This document shows, piece after piece, positions 41,922-50,955 of a DNA stretch of 64,000 nt (within the stretch, counting starts at the first letter, position 1; each line of letters begins with the position of its first letter). Location: the NCBI RefSeq assembly GCF_001652265.1, contig NZ_LWBS01000077.1, positions 1 through 64,000 on the forward strand, read 5' to 3'. The position numbers and the translations under genes are program-made. The DNA is from Rhizobium leguminosarum. Its GTDB lineage: Bacteria; Pseudomonadota; Alphaproteobacteria; Rhizobiales; Rhizobiaceae. The notes under the pieces are model-generated. The model searched no databases and was not told the origin of the DNA. It was given only the letters and a program-made list of their open reading frames with translations.

Positions 41922-44315
41922 TCAGGCAACGGCGCCTGGAGCAGTCGTCGGCAGCCCGGCGCTTTCAGCTATCCGGAAACTATCAAGGTCGCCAAGCGGA
42001 ACCGGTTTGGAGAAGAAGTAGCCTTGGAGGTCGGTACAGCCAAGGGCGGCCAGAAAGTCGCGTTGATAATCCGTTTCGACCCCTTCAGCCGTCGTCGAGA
42101 TACCGAGGTTGCGGCTGAGCGCGACGATGGCGCCGATGATTGCCGCCCCGTTGGCTTTGGTGCCGAGCTGTGAGACGAACGATCGATCGATCTTGATGCG
42201 GTCGATATCGAAGCGCAGGAGATGGCTGAGGCATGAAAAGCCGGTTCCGAAATCGTCGAGCGAAATCTGAACACCCCGGCTGCGCAGCGACTTCAGCACC
42301 GCATAGACGTCCGAGTTGTCCTCGATCAGCGAAGATTCGGTGAGCTCGAGCTCGAGCCGGGACGGCTGCAAGCCGCTCTCCTCAAGCACGTCGAAGACTT
42401 CCTCGGCGAAATTTGGTCTTCTCAACTGGGCAGGAGAGACGTTGACCGCAACGAATGTGTATGCCGGCCATTTGCAGGCGGCTCTGCAGGCTTCGCGCAA
42501 GACCCAGAAACCGAGAGCGTCGATGAGGCCGCCCTCCTCGGCGACAGGGATGAAGCTGGCAGGCGTCAATAGTCCGCGCTGACTGTGACGCCAACGCACC
42601 AGAGCCTCGGCGCCCGACGCCGCGTATCCTGCCTCAGCGCGATGGACCGTCTGGTAATAGACCTCGAGCGATCCGAAGTCCGGCCGGTTCGCACTCGGAT
42701 CGGCGTGTGGGCCATCAGCGGATGATGCCATGCCTTTGGCCAGAACTTCCCGCAATTCGTTCTTGAGAATGTCGCGCGCATTCCGGCCGCCGTCCATGGA
42801 CGATGAATAGAGACGCCACTGGCCTCTCCCGCCCATCTTTGCCTCGTACAGTGCGACGTCGGCGTAGCGCATGATGTCATCGGCATTCCGCCCGGCATCC
42901 GGCACGACGGTCACGCCGATCGAGGCGCCGACGCGCGCGACCGCCTCGCCCCTCAAAAGCGGGAAGGGTTTGCCAAGTTCGGCAACGATCGCTTCGCATA
43001 TTGCCGGCAAAACGTGGTCATGATCTCTGATGTCTCGGAGAAGCAGGGCGAATTCATCGCCTCCGAGCCGGGCAAGCGTGTCGCCCGCACGAAGCAGGGA
43101 GCGGATCCGCTCCGCAGCCATCCTGATGAGTTCATCGCCGGCGGCATGGCCGAACGTGTCGTTTACGGCTTTGAAGCGGTCGAGGTCGAGAAGGGCGACC
43201 GCCGAGCGCTCGGCCGAGTTCCGCGTCTCGGCCAGGCACTCGTCGAACCTGATCGCGAACAAAGCGCGGTTGGGAAGATTGGTGAGCACATCATGCAAGG
43301 CAAGCTGCCTTGCATGCAGTTCGCTTTTCTTCAACTCGCCGAGACTGCTTCGCAGGCGCACCAGCAAGACCGAGAACAGGATCGCGATGACCAAGGCGGC
43401 TATCGAAAGGGCCGGCATCAATCGGCCGATCACCCTCGAACCTGGAAGATCGGGCCGCCATACGATGAAGCCGATCGGTTCGCCGTTTGCCGTGGCGTCA
43501 ATCTGGAACGCGACCTCGTTTTCGTCTGCATCGGCCGTGCGCGCGAAGCGGGCGCCGTTAAGGCCCTGTTGCCGGCTCAATTCGTCCAACGCCGCACCAT
43601 CGATAAAGCGCACGACGATCAGGAATTGACGCATCGGCTGGCGCTGTCTCTCATTGGCCTCGTTGAGGGCGACGATGCCGACGATCGTCGGCCGACCTTC
43701 CAGCCGCATCAGATTGGCGAGCGCAAGGTTGGAACGGGTGGCACTCGCAAGGCGGCTTTCCATTGAAGACGGCGTTCGTTCGTTGGAAACCGTGCCTTGT
43801 CTGATCCCAAGCCGGGCATCCCGAAGGAGAGGCAAAAAGAGAGGCTTCATCCAGCGATAACGCTTTTCCGCTTGGGCGTCCGCCAGCATGAGCAGTTGCG
43901 CCTTCTCGTCGACGACAAAGGCCTGATCGTAGCCGAAGGCGGACATTGCAGTCTGGCTGATCGCACTTCCGGCCGCCGCCGTCAGGACGGCATCGAGGCT
44001 GGAGGAGGAGCCTCCGGTCGACCGGGCCGCCGGATAAACACGTGTGAGATAGCCGTTGCCGAACTGGCCGATAACATGCGCGACTTGATCGACCTGCTCC
44101 AGCAGGCGGGCGTTCACAAGCTGGCGCTGTCGATCAAGGGCGGCGGCATCGCTTTCGGTTCCTGCCCAGAGCGCCGAGATCACGACAAGTCCGATCGCTC
44201 CAAGTCCGCTGACGGCAATCAGAAACAGAATTCTTCCCGAAGCGATCCAGGATTTCTGAAACGTATTGGAGCTGGAAGGAAGAACGATGTGCAAGCCTGG
44301 ACCCCTGAACACCAC
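41922..44315 (-). CDS. Membrane-bound GGDEF-EAL cyclic-di-GMP enzyme with periplasmic sensor domain
   Basis: A 797-residue inner-membrane protein starting at GTG 44315. TM1 is about residues 27-49 (ILFLIAVSGLGAIGLVVISA), a periplasmic CHASE4-like sensor follows (FGYDQAFVVDEKAQLLM), TM2 is around 305-325 (LSIAALVIAILFSVLLVRL). The GGDEF domain keeps RLGGDEF and the EAL domain keeps GAEALVRW and DDFGTGFS, so both diguanylate cyclase and phosphodiesterase sites look intact. It is divergent from an orphan amino-acid-type binding protein (44421), 105 bp away, which may present a ligand to the sensor domain. Output is presumably motility, biofilm or exopolysaccharide control. Confidence 0.9.
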   Translation of the reverse strand: MVFRGPGLHIVLPSSSNTFQKSWIASGRILFLIAVSGLGAIGLVVISALWAGTESDAAALDRQRQLVNARLLEQVDQVAHVIGQFGNGYLTRVYPAARSTGGSSSSLDAVLTAAAGSAISQTAMSAFGYDQAFVVDEKAQLLMLADAQAEKRYRWMKPLFLPLLRDARLGIRQGTVSNERTPSSMESRLASATRSNLALANLMRLEGRPTIVGIVALNEANERQRQPMRQFLIVVRFIDGAALDELSRQQGLNGARFARTADADENEVAFQIDATANGEPIGFIVWRPDLPGSRVIGRLMPALSIAALVIAILFSVLLVRLRSSLGELKKSELHARQLALHDVLTNLPNRALFAIRFDECLAETRNSAERSAVALLDLDRFKAVNDTFGHAAGDELIRMAAERIRSLLRAGDTLARLGGDEFALLLRDIRDHDHVLPAICEAIVAELGKPFPLLRGEAVARVGASIGVTVVPDAGRNADDIMRYADVALYEAKMGGRGQWRLYSSSMDGGRNARDILKNELREVLAKGMASSADGPHADPSANRPDFGSLEVYYQTVHRAEAGYAASGAEALVRWRHSQRGLLTPASFIPVAEEGGLIDALGFWVLREACRAACKWPAYTFVAVNVSPAQLRRPNFAEEVFDVLEESGLQPSRLELELTESSLIEDNSDVYAVLKSLRSRGVQISLDDFGTGFSCLSHLLRFDIDRIKIDRSFVSQLGTKANGAAIIGAIVALSRNLGISTTAEGVETDYQRDFLAALGCTDLQGYFFSKPVPLGDLDSFRIAESAGLPTTAPGAVA

Positions 44316-44420
44316 GACGCGGGCGCATTCGTCGACGTTAACAAAGAAGCGTTCACGTAGAATTAAAGGCTGCGGCGCACTATAGGGCGAGATCGACTAC
44401 GCCCCAAGGAGCTCCTGACG

Positions 44421-45227
44421 ATGTTGCGCATATCTATACAGACTATATTGCGCGGAGCGCTGATGGCGGGCGGGGTCGGTATCTGTTTGGCGGCGGCCTC
44501 GCCGCTCGATGTGGCTGCGCAAGATCGCATGCCGATGAGAATAGCCGTCGAAGGTGCGTTTCCGCCCTTCAACTATCTCGACGCAAATAACAAGCTTCAG
44601 GGCTTCGACATCGATATTGCCAATGCGCTGTGCGAGGTTGGCAAGTTCGAATGCCAATTCATCATCGAGAAGTGGGACGACATTATCCCCGATCTCATTG
44701 CCGACAAATACGACGCGATCATCTCATCGATGTCGATGAGCCTCGAGCGGCGTCAAAAGGTTGCCTTCACTGAAAAATACTACAACAGCCCGTCGGTGTT
44801 CATCGCCCGGAAGGATTCGTCGATCAGTGACGTCAGTCCCGCCGCCCTCAGCGGCAAAGTTCTTGGAGTGACGTCGTCGACAGCGCAGGAATCCTATGCC
44901 AACCATCTTTATCCGGAAATGAAGAAAACGGTTTTTCGATCTTCGCCCGAATTGTACAAGGGGCTGGCGGATGGGAGCGTCGACATTATCCTCGAGGATA
45001 AACTCGCCATCTACGACTGGATTGCCAACACCAAGGCCGGAAGCTGCTGCGAGTTCAAGGGGCCGGACCTGGTCGACATCACCTATTTTGGCGAAGGCGC
45101 CGGGATTGCGCTGCGCCTGGATGACAAGGAGCGTCTGACGCGCTTGAACGAAGCGCTGAAGAGCATCAAGGCGGACGGGACCTATGACATGATCAACGCC
45201 AAATATTTCCCGTTCAGCATCCAGTAG
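44421..45227 (+). CDS. Orphan amino-acid-type periplasmic binding protein (SBP_bac_3)
   Basis: A 268-residue exported protein: signal MLRISIQTILRGALMAGGVG, then MRIAVEGAFPPFNYLDANNK, GFDIDIANALCEV and SSMSMSLERRQKVAFTEKYY, the lysine/arginine/ornithine-type receptor pattern. AAGGAG precedes the ATG at 44421. No permease or ATPase gene accompanies it. It ends at a strong hairpin (45253-45282). Divergence from the GGDEF/EAL gene suggests a sensing role, although an orphan receptor sharing another transporter is equally possible. Confidence 0.9.
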   Translation: MLRISIQTILRGALMAGGVGICLAAASPLDVAAQDRMPMRIAVEGAFPPFNYLDANNKLQGFDIDIANALCEVGKFECQFIIEKWDDIIPDLIADKYDAIISSMSMSLERRQKVAFTEKYYNSPSVFIARKDSSISDVSPAALSGKVLGVTSSTAQESYANHLYPEMKKTVFRSSPELYKGLADGSVDIILEDKLAIYDWIANTKAGSCCEFKGPDLVDITYFGEGAGIALRLDDKERLTRLNEALKSIKADGTYDMINAKYFPFSIQ

Positions 45228-45252
45228 TTCGCCGGCCAATTTTCGAGAATGC

Positions 45253-45282
45253 GGGATGGTCGGGTTTTTGCCCGACCATCCC
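45253..45282. terminator. Bidirectional hairpin terminator
   Basis: GGGATGGTCGGG (45253-45264) and CCCGACCATCCC (45271-45282) form a perfect 12-bp stem around TTTTTG, between the convergent ends of the binding-protein gene and fdhA. No long T-tract follows, so efficiency is uncertain. Confidence 0.75.
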
Positions 45283-45300
45283 TGTCTTCGGTCGTTAGCA

Positions 45301-46491
45301 CTATGCGGCTTTCGCGACCTCTCCGTGCGGATCGAGGACATATTTTGTCGCCGCTCCATGGTCGAAGCTCTCATATCCAGCCGCGGCATCGTCGAGCGGG
45401 ATGACCTTGGCGTTGACGATATCGGCAATTGGCAGTCGATCGTGGAGGATCGCCTGCATGAGTTGACGATTGTATTTGATCACCGGAGTCTGGCCGGTGT
45501 GGAAGGACTGCGCCTTGGCCCATCCGAGGCCGAAGCGGAGCGACAGATTGCCGTGTTTGGCAGCGTTGTCGACGGCGCCCGGATCCTCGGTGACGTAGAG
45601 GCCGGGAATGCCAATCGAACCCGCGGCACGAGTAATCTCCATCATCTGATTGAGGACGATTGCCGGCTGTTCCCCGCCCGAGTGGCCGCGTGCCTCGAAG
45701 CCGACCGCATCGATGGCGCTGTCCACTTCGTTGCTGCCGACGACCTGCGCGATCATGTCGCCGAGACGGTCGCTCTTCGACAGGTCGATCGGTTCGAAGC
45801 CGACCTTTGCCGCATGCGCCAGGCGGTCCTTGTTGAAATCGCCGATCATAACGACTGCGGCGCCGAGAATGCGAGCCGAAGCCGCAGCCGCAAGGCCGAC
45901 GGGGCCGGCGCCTGCGACATAGACGGTCGAGCCGACCCCAACGCCTGCCCGCACTGCGCCATGGAAGCCGGTGGGCAGAATGTCGGAGAGCATGGTGAGA
46001 TCCCGGATCTTCGCCATTGCCTTATCCCGATCAGGGATTTTCAGCAGGTTGAAATCTGCATAGGGAATGGTGACGTAGCGTGCCTGTCCGCCGATCCAGC
46101 CGCCCATGTCGACATAACCGTAAGCACCGCCGGCGCGGGCCGGGTTTACCGTCAGGCAGACACCGGTATCCTGGGACTTGCAGCAGCGGCAGCGGCCGCA
46201 GGCGACATTGAAAGGTACCGAGACGATATCGCCGATTTCGAGCATCTCGACATCGATGCCTTTCTCGATGATCTCGCCGGTGATTTCATGACCGAGGACC
46301 AGGCCCGGCATCGCTGTCGTGCGGCCGCGGACCATGTGCTGATCGGAGCCGCAGATATTGGTCGAGATCACCTTCAAAATGACGCCGTGTTCGATGCGGC
46401 GGCCGTCGGGCGCTTCCAGCTTCGGGTCGTCGATGTCGCGAACTTCGACCTTGCCCGGCCGGAGATAGACGACGCCTCTATTTTTGCTCAT
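45301..46491 (-). CDS. fdhA: Formaldehyde dehydrogenase, glutathione-independent
   Basis: A 396-residue zinc-dependent alcohol dehydrogenase-superfamily enzyme, close in length to Pseudomonas putida FdhA (about 398). Catalytic zinc ligands are in TNICGSDQH and VLGHEITGE; the structural zinc lobe is CGRCRCCKSQDTGVC; the NAD-binding turn is VAGAGPVGLAAAAS. It oxidises formaldehyde to formate with NAD+ without glutathione. GGAGGAATAC precedes the ATG at 46491. It is monocistronic. Formaldehyde would be released by oxidative N-demethylation such as that inferred for the 9.9-18 kb operon, but a direct link is not shown. Confidence 0.93.
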   Translation of the reverse strand: MSKNRGVVYLRPGKVEVRDIDDPKLEAPDGRRIEHGVILKVISTNICGSDQHMVRGRTTAMPGLVLGHEITGEIIEKGIDVEMLEIGDIVSVPFNVACGRCRCCKSQDTGVCLTVNPARAGGAYGYVDMGGWIGGQARYVTIPYADFNLLKIPDRDKAMAKIRDLTMLSDILPTGFHGAVRAGVGVGSTVYVAGAGPVGLAAAASARILGAAVVMIGDFNKDRLAHAAKVGFEPIDLSKSDRLGDMIAQVVGSNEVDSAIDAVGFEARGHSGGEQPAIVLNQMMEITRAAGSIGIPGLYVTEDPGAVDNAAKHGNLSLRFGLGWAKAQSFHTGQTPVIKYNRQLMQAILHDRLPIADIVNAKVIPLDDAAAGYESFDHGAATKYVLDPHGEVAKAA

Positions 46492-47084
46492 GTATTCCTC
46501 CCACTTGTTTGAATGCCTCGATCTGCAACCGATGCAGTCGATGGCAACTTCCCTACGGCCTGCCTCCTCTGCAGCCCGCTGTTCACAACATAAGGATATC
46601 GCCGCACCGGGCGATATTCGAATTTTCAAACGGACAGATTGGATGGAGAAGAGGAGTGAACGCCACGGTTTTCGCCTGTCGTTCCGCTCGTGACCGTCTG
46701 CCGCAATCCGTCGATTTGCGGCGTAAGAGCTGGTTTCCGGCTCCAGAATCTCCTTCCGATCCATCTCGATATCTTTCCGGATGTCTATCCGGCGATTTCC
46801 TTGAGGATTTCAGTTCTTCTACCGCTGCGGGGCAGCCCCGGCGTCGGGCCGCCTTGCCAATGGTCCATTTCGCCAGTTTGTGAGATAGCGCCTTGAACAC
46901 CACAAACAAACCATGCCTGACGGAAAACAGCGATCAAGAAAACGACATGGGTGCAACTCAAAGACGACAGTCGCAATGTCGCAAAAGATCGCTGCGCAGG
47001 AGAAATAATTGATCCCGCGAATACGGCGGTTTTCCGGATCGTCCGGGAAGATTTGATTGCCGTCTGCCTTGAGGGACGGGAGGT
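46492..47084. other. Gene-free region upstream of fdhA with a palindrome at 46596-46617
   Basis: About 590 bp without a gene I can support; several open frames exist but none resembles a family. ATATCGCC (46596-46603) and GGCGATAT (46610-46617) form a perfect inverted repeat with a 6-bp spacer about 105 bp upstream of the fdhA start, a plausible operator. The part near 46960-47084 precedes the end of the EamA gene. Confidence 0.45.
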
Positions 47085-47990
47085 TTAGGCGCGATGCGGC
47101 CGGCGGCTGCGGTTGACGTCGATGGCAGTGTGCCAGAGCACGGCGCCAAGGATGATTGCCCCGCCGAAAAACGTGGCGATGGGCGGCTCTTCGGAAAACA
47201 ACAGCCAGACCCAGAACGGCGTGAGCACGATTTCCATCGTGCCGATCAGCGCCGCCTCCGCCGGCGGCATTCGCTTTGCACCGGCGAGGAAAAGCACCAG
47301 CGCGAGGGAGAAATTGGTCGCGCCGAAGGCGGCAAGTACGATCCAGTTGTGCAGGTCGAGCGAGCCGACCGAACCGAACGGGGCAAAGATGGCAAGCGTC
47401 AGGAAGGCGCTGACGACGGTTGGCGGCAGGCTTGGCACATCGGGGCTGATGCGCGGAATGATGATGACGAGCGCGAAGGACACGGTCATCCCGAGCGCCA
47501 GCAGATCGCCCCAACCGGTGCCGCCGCCGATCGACGAGGCGACGATGACCGCGACGCCGAGGAGCGAGATGCCGCCGGCAATCAACGTCCGCCTGGCAAC
47601 CCTCTCCCTGAGGATGAACCAGCCGAGCATGGCCGCGATGAAGGGCGCGGTCGCATAGATCATCGTCACATTGGCGACGGTGGTCATGTAAAGTGCCCCG
47701 ATAAAGCACCCCTGACTGAAGGTCTGGCAGGCGATCATCGCAAGTCCGGACGGATGGAAGACGGAACGCCATTGCTGCCGCGAAATACCCCCTTCGAGGA
47801 AAAGGCAGGGGATCAGCAGAAACAGGCCGCCGAACAACGACCGCCAGGCGATCGCCGTCCATACGTCGGTGGTCAGGAGCCGCGAATAAACACCGCTCGC
47901 GCTCCAGGCAAGCGTCGCGGCAATGATGAGAAGCACACCCTTCTCGTGCTCGCTGCCTGCAAGGCCTCTGGCCGGATTTTCAATGGTCAC
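47085..47990 (-). CDS. EamA/DMT-family transporter
   Basis: A 301-residue membrane protein with two EamA repeats and about ten membrane segments: ASGVYSRLLTTDVWTAIAWR in the first, ATNFSLALVLFLAGAKRMPP and GTMEIVLTPFWVWLLFSEEP in the second. DMT exporters of this kind move amino acids or metabolites out of the cell. The start is uncertain: I use a GTG at 47990 (VTIENPARG), which leaves 112 bp to the divergent LysR gene; the frame is open to 48080. The LysR protein is its likely regulator. Confidence 0.85.
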   Translation of the reverse strand: MTIENPARGLAGSEHEKGVLLIIAATLAWSASGVYSRLLTTDVWTAIAWRSLFGGLFLLIPCLFLEGGISRQQWRSVFHPSGLAMIACQTFSQGCFIGALYMTTVANVTMIYATAPFIAAMLGWFILRERVARRTLIAGGISLLGVAVIVASSIGGGTGWGDLLALGMTVSFALVIIIPRISPDVPSLPPTVVSAFLTLAIFAPFGSVGSLDLHNWIVLAAFGATNFSLALVLFLAGAKRMPPAEAALIGTMEIVLTPFWVWLLFSEEPPIATFFGGAIILGAVLWHTAIDVNRSRRPHRA

Positions 47991-48102
47991 GCAGATATTC
48001 TCGAAGAAGGAAGTCGAACGCCGCTCTTTTCTGCGCCAAGAATTGACATCAGACAAACGAATAGTAGAGATAGCTACCATCGATTTCTTCTATGGCTATC
48101 CC

Positions 48103-48972
48103 ATGCACGAGCCGATTGAGAGCGACCTGCTGAGAACCTTTCTTGTCGTCGCCGAGACATCCAATTTCTCCGCCGCTGCCCAGCGCATCGGGCGAACACA
48201 GTCGGCCGTCAGCACTCAGATCAAGCGGCTTGAGCAGGCGATCGGCGAAACGCTGTTTGAGCGCGGCGCCCGCGGCGTGTTGCTGACGCGCCAGGGCATG
48301 CAGCTCGTCCCCTATGCCCGCAGGATCATCGACCTCCTGAACGAGGCCGCCGCGACGATCCGCAGCAAACCGCTGGACGGACCGGTGCGCATCGGAATTC
48401 CGGAGGAATACAGCCAGACGGTGCTGCCGGCAGCCCTTGCGGCTTTCGCTGTGCGTCACCCGGCCGTCGAGGTCACCGTGTCCTGCGACTACACAGTCCG
48501 CAACCTCGCCGCCCTCGAGCGGGATGAGCTCGATCTGGCCGTCGTTTTCGACTGGAGCGATGAGACGAAAGGCGAGGTCATCTGCATCGATCCGACAGTC
48601 TGGGTCACGTCGATGGTCCACCGGCTGCACGACATCAATCCCCTGCCGATTGCGACCTATCGCAACTCCACCTGGTCACGCGATTTTGCGCTCCGGTCGC
48701 TGGAGCAGATCGGCCGCAATTACCGGATCGCTTTCATCGCCGATACCGGTTCGGGGCTGAAGAATGCCGTGATCGCAGGCCTTGCCGTCACCACGCTTTC
48801 CCGCAGCAGCATTCCGCCCGGCTGCCGTGAACTCACTGCTGAAGACGGTTTCCCGCCGGTCGATTCTTCCAAGGTCGTGCTCCGCCGGAGCAGTTACCGT
48901 TCCAGCGAAGCCGTTCGGGAACTTGCCGAGATGATACGGGACGCGTTCCAGCCTATGCCCGCATCGTCGTGA
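48103..48972 (+). CDS. LysR-family transcriptional regulator
   Basis: A 289-residue LysR regulator beginning MHEPIESDLLRTFLVVAETS, with HTH AAAQRIGRTQSAVSTQIKRL. The start at 48103 is chosen because the family sequence begins there; the frame is open 180 bp upstream through the promoter region. Divergent from the EamA transporter, which it probably controls. Its end overlaps the end of the convergent AraC-type gene by 20 bp. Confidence 0.87.
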   Translation: MHEPIESDLLRTFLVVAETSNFSAAAQRIGRTQSAVSTQIKRLEQAIGETLFERGARGVLLTRQGMQLVPYARRIIDLLNEAAATIRSKPLDGPVRIGIPEEYSQTVLPAALAAFAVRHPAVEVTVSCDYTVRNLAALERDELDLAVVFDWSDETKGEVICIDPTVWVTSMVHRLHDINPLPIATYRNSTWSRDFALRSLEQIGRNYRIAFIADTGSGLKNAVIAGLAVTTLSRSSIPPGCRELTAEDGFPPVDSSKVVLRRSSYRSSEAVRELAEMIRDAFQPMPASS

Positions 48973-49939
48973 TGCGGCGGCGCAAGCGGCGCCGGGTCTC
49001 GGACGGGCTCTCGGAAAAACTCGCCCGGTAGCTTCTCGCAAAGGCTGAGGCCGAATTGAAGCCGGTCGCGGCGGCGATGTCGGCGAAAGATGCTGTCGTC
49101 TCGATCACCTTGCGGCGCGCCGCATTCAGGCGCAGCGCGAGATAATGCACATGCGGCGGCGCGCCGATGCTCTGCTGGAAGAGATCCTGCAGATGGCGGG
49201 CGCTGACGCCTACCCTGCGGGCCAGCCGCGCGAGGACCAGAGGCTGCTCGATATGCTCCTCCATCAGCCGCACCGCCTGCGTAACGCGGGGATCATGCAG
49301 GCGCAACCCCGCCGAGGCTGCGGAAAGCTGCTCGTCCGCATGGAAGGAGGGCTGCTCGTAACGGAACAGCCGGCTGACTTCGAGCGCCAGCGAATAACCC
49401 TGCCTTCGTCTTATCACCTCAAGCATCAGGTCCACGGTCGGAAGCGAACCTGAGGTGGTCAGCCGCTTGGCGTCGATGACGAAACGATCCTTGACGGCCC
49501 GCACCTCAGGATAGGCCAATGCAAAATCCTCGTAGTCCTCCCAGTGAACGGTTGCCGGCTGCCCGTCGAGCAGGCTTGCTTCGGCCAGCAGCCATGTGCC
49601 GGATTCGATGCCCGCAATCATCGTGCGGTAGCGGGCCGCCTGCGAGAGTTGCATCTTGAGCGCCGGCGTCGCGCTGCGGCGCCAGTTGTAACTAGCAAGC
49701 ACGAAGAGCGGCGCTTCGTCCCGCGTCGCCTGGAAAACCCCGTTAGCGGGTATCGCGATATCGCTGGTGGTCGGAACCGGCGCTCCGTCCGGCGTCAGCA
49801 GTCGCCAGCGATAAAGCTCGCTGCCGGAGATGCGGTTGGCGCCGCGCAGCGGCTCGATGACCGACGCGATCAGGATCAGGTTCGCATCCGGCAGGACGAG
49901 AAGGTCGATATCGAGCCGCTCCGTCGATCGTACCAGCAA
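48953..49939 (-). CDS. GlxA/CdhR-type AraC-family regulator of the carnitine operon
   Basis: A 328-residue regulator with an N-terminal DJ-1/GATase-like domain (DIDLLVLPDANLILIASVIE, GIESGTWLLAEASLLDG) and a C-terminal AraC double HTH (LARRVGVSARHLQDLFQQSI, SFADIAAATGFNSASAFARS). This is the layout of CdhR, activator of carnitine catabolism in Pseudomonas. I place the start at a TTG (49939) five bases after AGGAGG; a TTG at 49972 is also open. It is divergent from the BKACE gene across about 106 bp, which is the expected position for the operon's activator. Confidence 0.87.
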   Translation of the reverse strand: MLVRSTERLDIDLLVLPDANLILIASVIEPLRGANRISGSELYRWRLLTPDGAPVPTTSDIAIPANGVFQATRDEAPLFVLASYNWRRSATPALKMQLSQAARYRTMIAGIESGTWLLAEASLLDGQPATVHWEDYEDFALAYPEVRAVKDRFVIDAKRLTTSGSLPTVDLMLEVIRRRQGYSLALEVSRLFRYEQPSFHADEQLSAASAGLRLHDPRVTQAVRLMEEHIEQPLVLARLARRVGVSARHLQDLFQQSIGAPPHVHYLALRLNAARRKVIETTASFADIAAATGFNSASAFARSYRASFSESPSETRRRLRRRITTMRA

Positions 49940-50045
49940 GGCCACCTCCTCAGATTTCCGATAATGTATCAACTACCTCCAAAAATGCAAAGCATCGCCG
50001 CCGATCCTGTCGCGTAATGCAGACAAGACGAGGGAGAACAAAAAC

Positions 50046-50948
50046 ATGCCTCTTGCCATGAACCGCGATGTTTTCATCACCTGCGCCGTCACCGGCGCCG
50101 GCGACACGGTTTCCAGATCCAGCCACGTGCCGATCACTCCCAAGCAGATCGCCGATTCCGCCATCGATGCGGCAAAGGCCGGTGCCGCGGTCGTCCACTG
50201 CCATGTCCGCGATCCGGAAACGGGCGCCGCCAGCCGCCGTAACGACCTCTACAGGGAAGTCACCGATCGCATCCGCTCGGCGGATGTCGACGTCGTCCTC
50301 AATCTCACCGCCGGCATGGGTGGGGACCTGATCTTCGGGGATGTCGAAAAGCCCCTTCCCCTCAACCCCAAGGGCACTGATATGGCGGGCGCCACCGAAC
50401 GCGTCAGCCATGTCGCCGAATGCCTGCCCGAAATCTGCACGCTCGACTGCGGCACGATGAACTTCAACCTCGGCGACTATGTCATGACCAACACGCCGGC
50501 GATGCTGCGGGCGATGGCGAAGAAGATGACCGATCTCGGCGTGCGGCCGGAGATCGAGGCCTTCGATACCGGTCATCTCTGGTTTGCCAAGCAGCTTGCC
50601 GAGGAAGGCCTGATCGAAGACCCGGTGCTGATCCAGCTCTGCATGGGCATTCCGTGGGGTGCGCCCGACGATCTCAACACCTTCATGGCGATGGTCAACA
50701 ACGTGCCGAAGAGTTGGACCTTTTCCGCCTTTTCGATCGGCCGCAATGCCATGGCCTATCCGGCGGCGGCCGTTCTTGCGGGCGGCAATGCGCGCGTCGG
50801 CCTGGAGGATAACCTGTTCGTCGGCAAGGGCCAGCTCGCCACCAATGCTGAGCTCGTCGAAAAGGCCGTGCAGGTGGTCGAAGGCATGGGCGCCCGGATC
50901 ATCGGCCCGGAAGACGTTCGCAAGAAACTCAAACTGACGAAGCGCTGA
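50046..50948 (+). CDS. Beta-keto acid cleavage enzyme (BKACE), dehydrocarnitine cleavage
   Basis: A 300-residue TIM-barrel BKACE (DUF849) protein. Zinc ligands are in VVHCHVRDPETG; PEIEAFDTGHL and GNARVGLEDNLF are family motifs. BKACE enzymes transfer the acetyl part of a beta-keto acid to acetyl-CoA; in S. meliloti the member linked to carnitine turns 3-dehydrocarnitine plus acetyl-CoA into betainyl-CoA and acetoacetate. Here the next gene is carnitine dehydrogenase fused to a thioesterase, so this reaction is the clear inference. GAGGGAG precedes the ATG at 50046. First gene of a long operon. Confidence 0.92.
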   Translation: MPLAMNRDVFITCAVTGAGDTVSRSSHVPITPKQIADSAIDAAKAGAAVVHCHVRDPETGAASRRNDLYREVTDRIRSADVDVVLNLTAGMGGDLIFGDVEKPLPLNPKGTDMAGATERVSHVAECLPEICTLDCGTMNFNLGDYVMTNTPAMLRAMAKKMTDLGVRPEIEAFDTGHLWFAKQLAEEGLIEDPVLIQLCMGIPWGAPDDLNTFMAMVNNVPKSWTFSAFSIGRNAMAYPAAAVLAGGNARVGLEDNLFVGKGQLATNAELVEKAVQVVEGMGARIIGPEDVRKKLKLTKR

Positions 50949-50955
50949 GGACGGC

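Noticed and set aside
46509..46909. Overlapping short frames on both strands upstream of fdhA
   Set aside because: None resembles a protein family and composition is like non-coding high-GC DNA.
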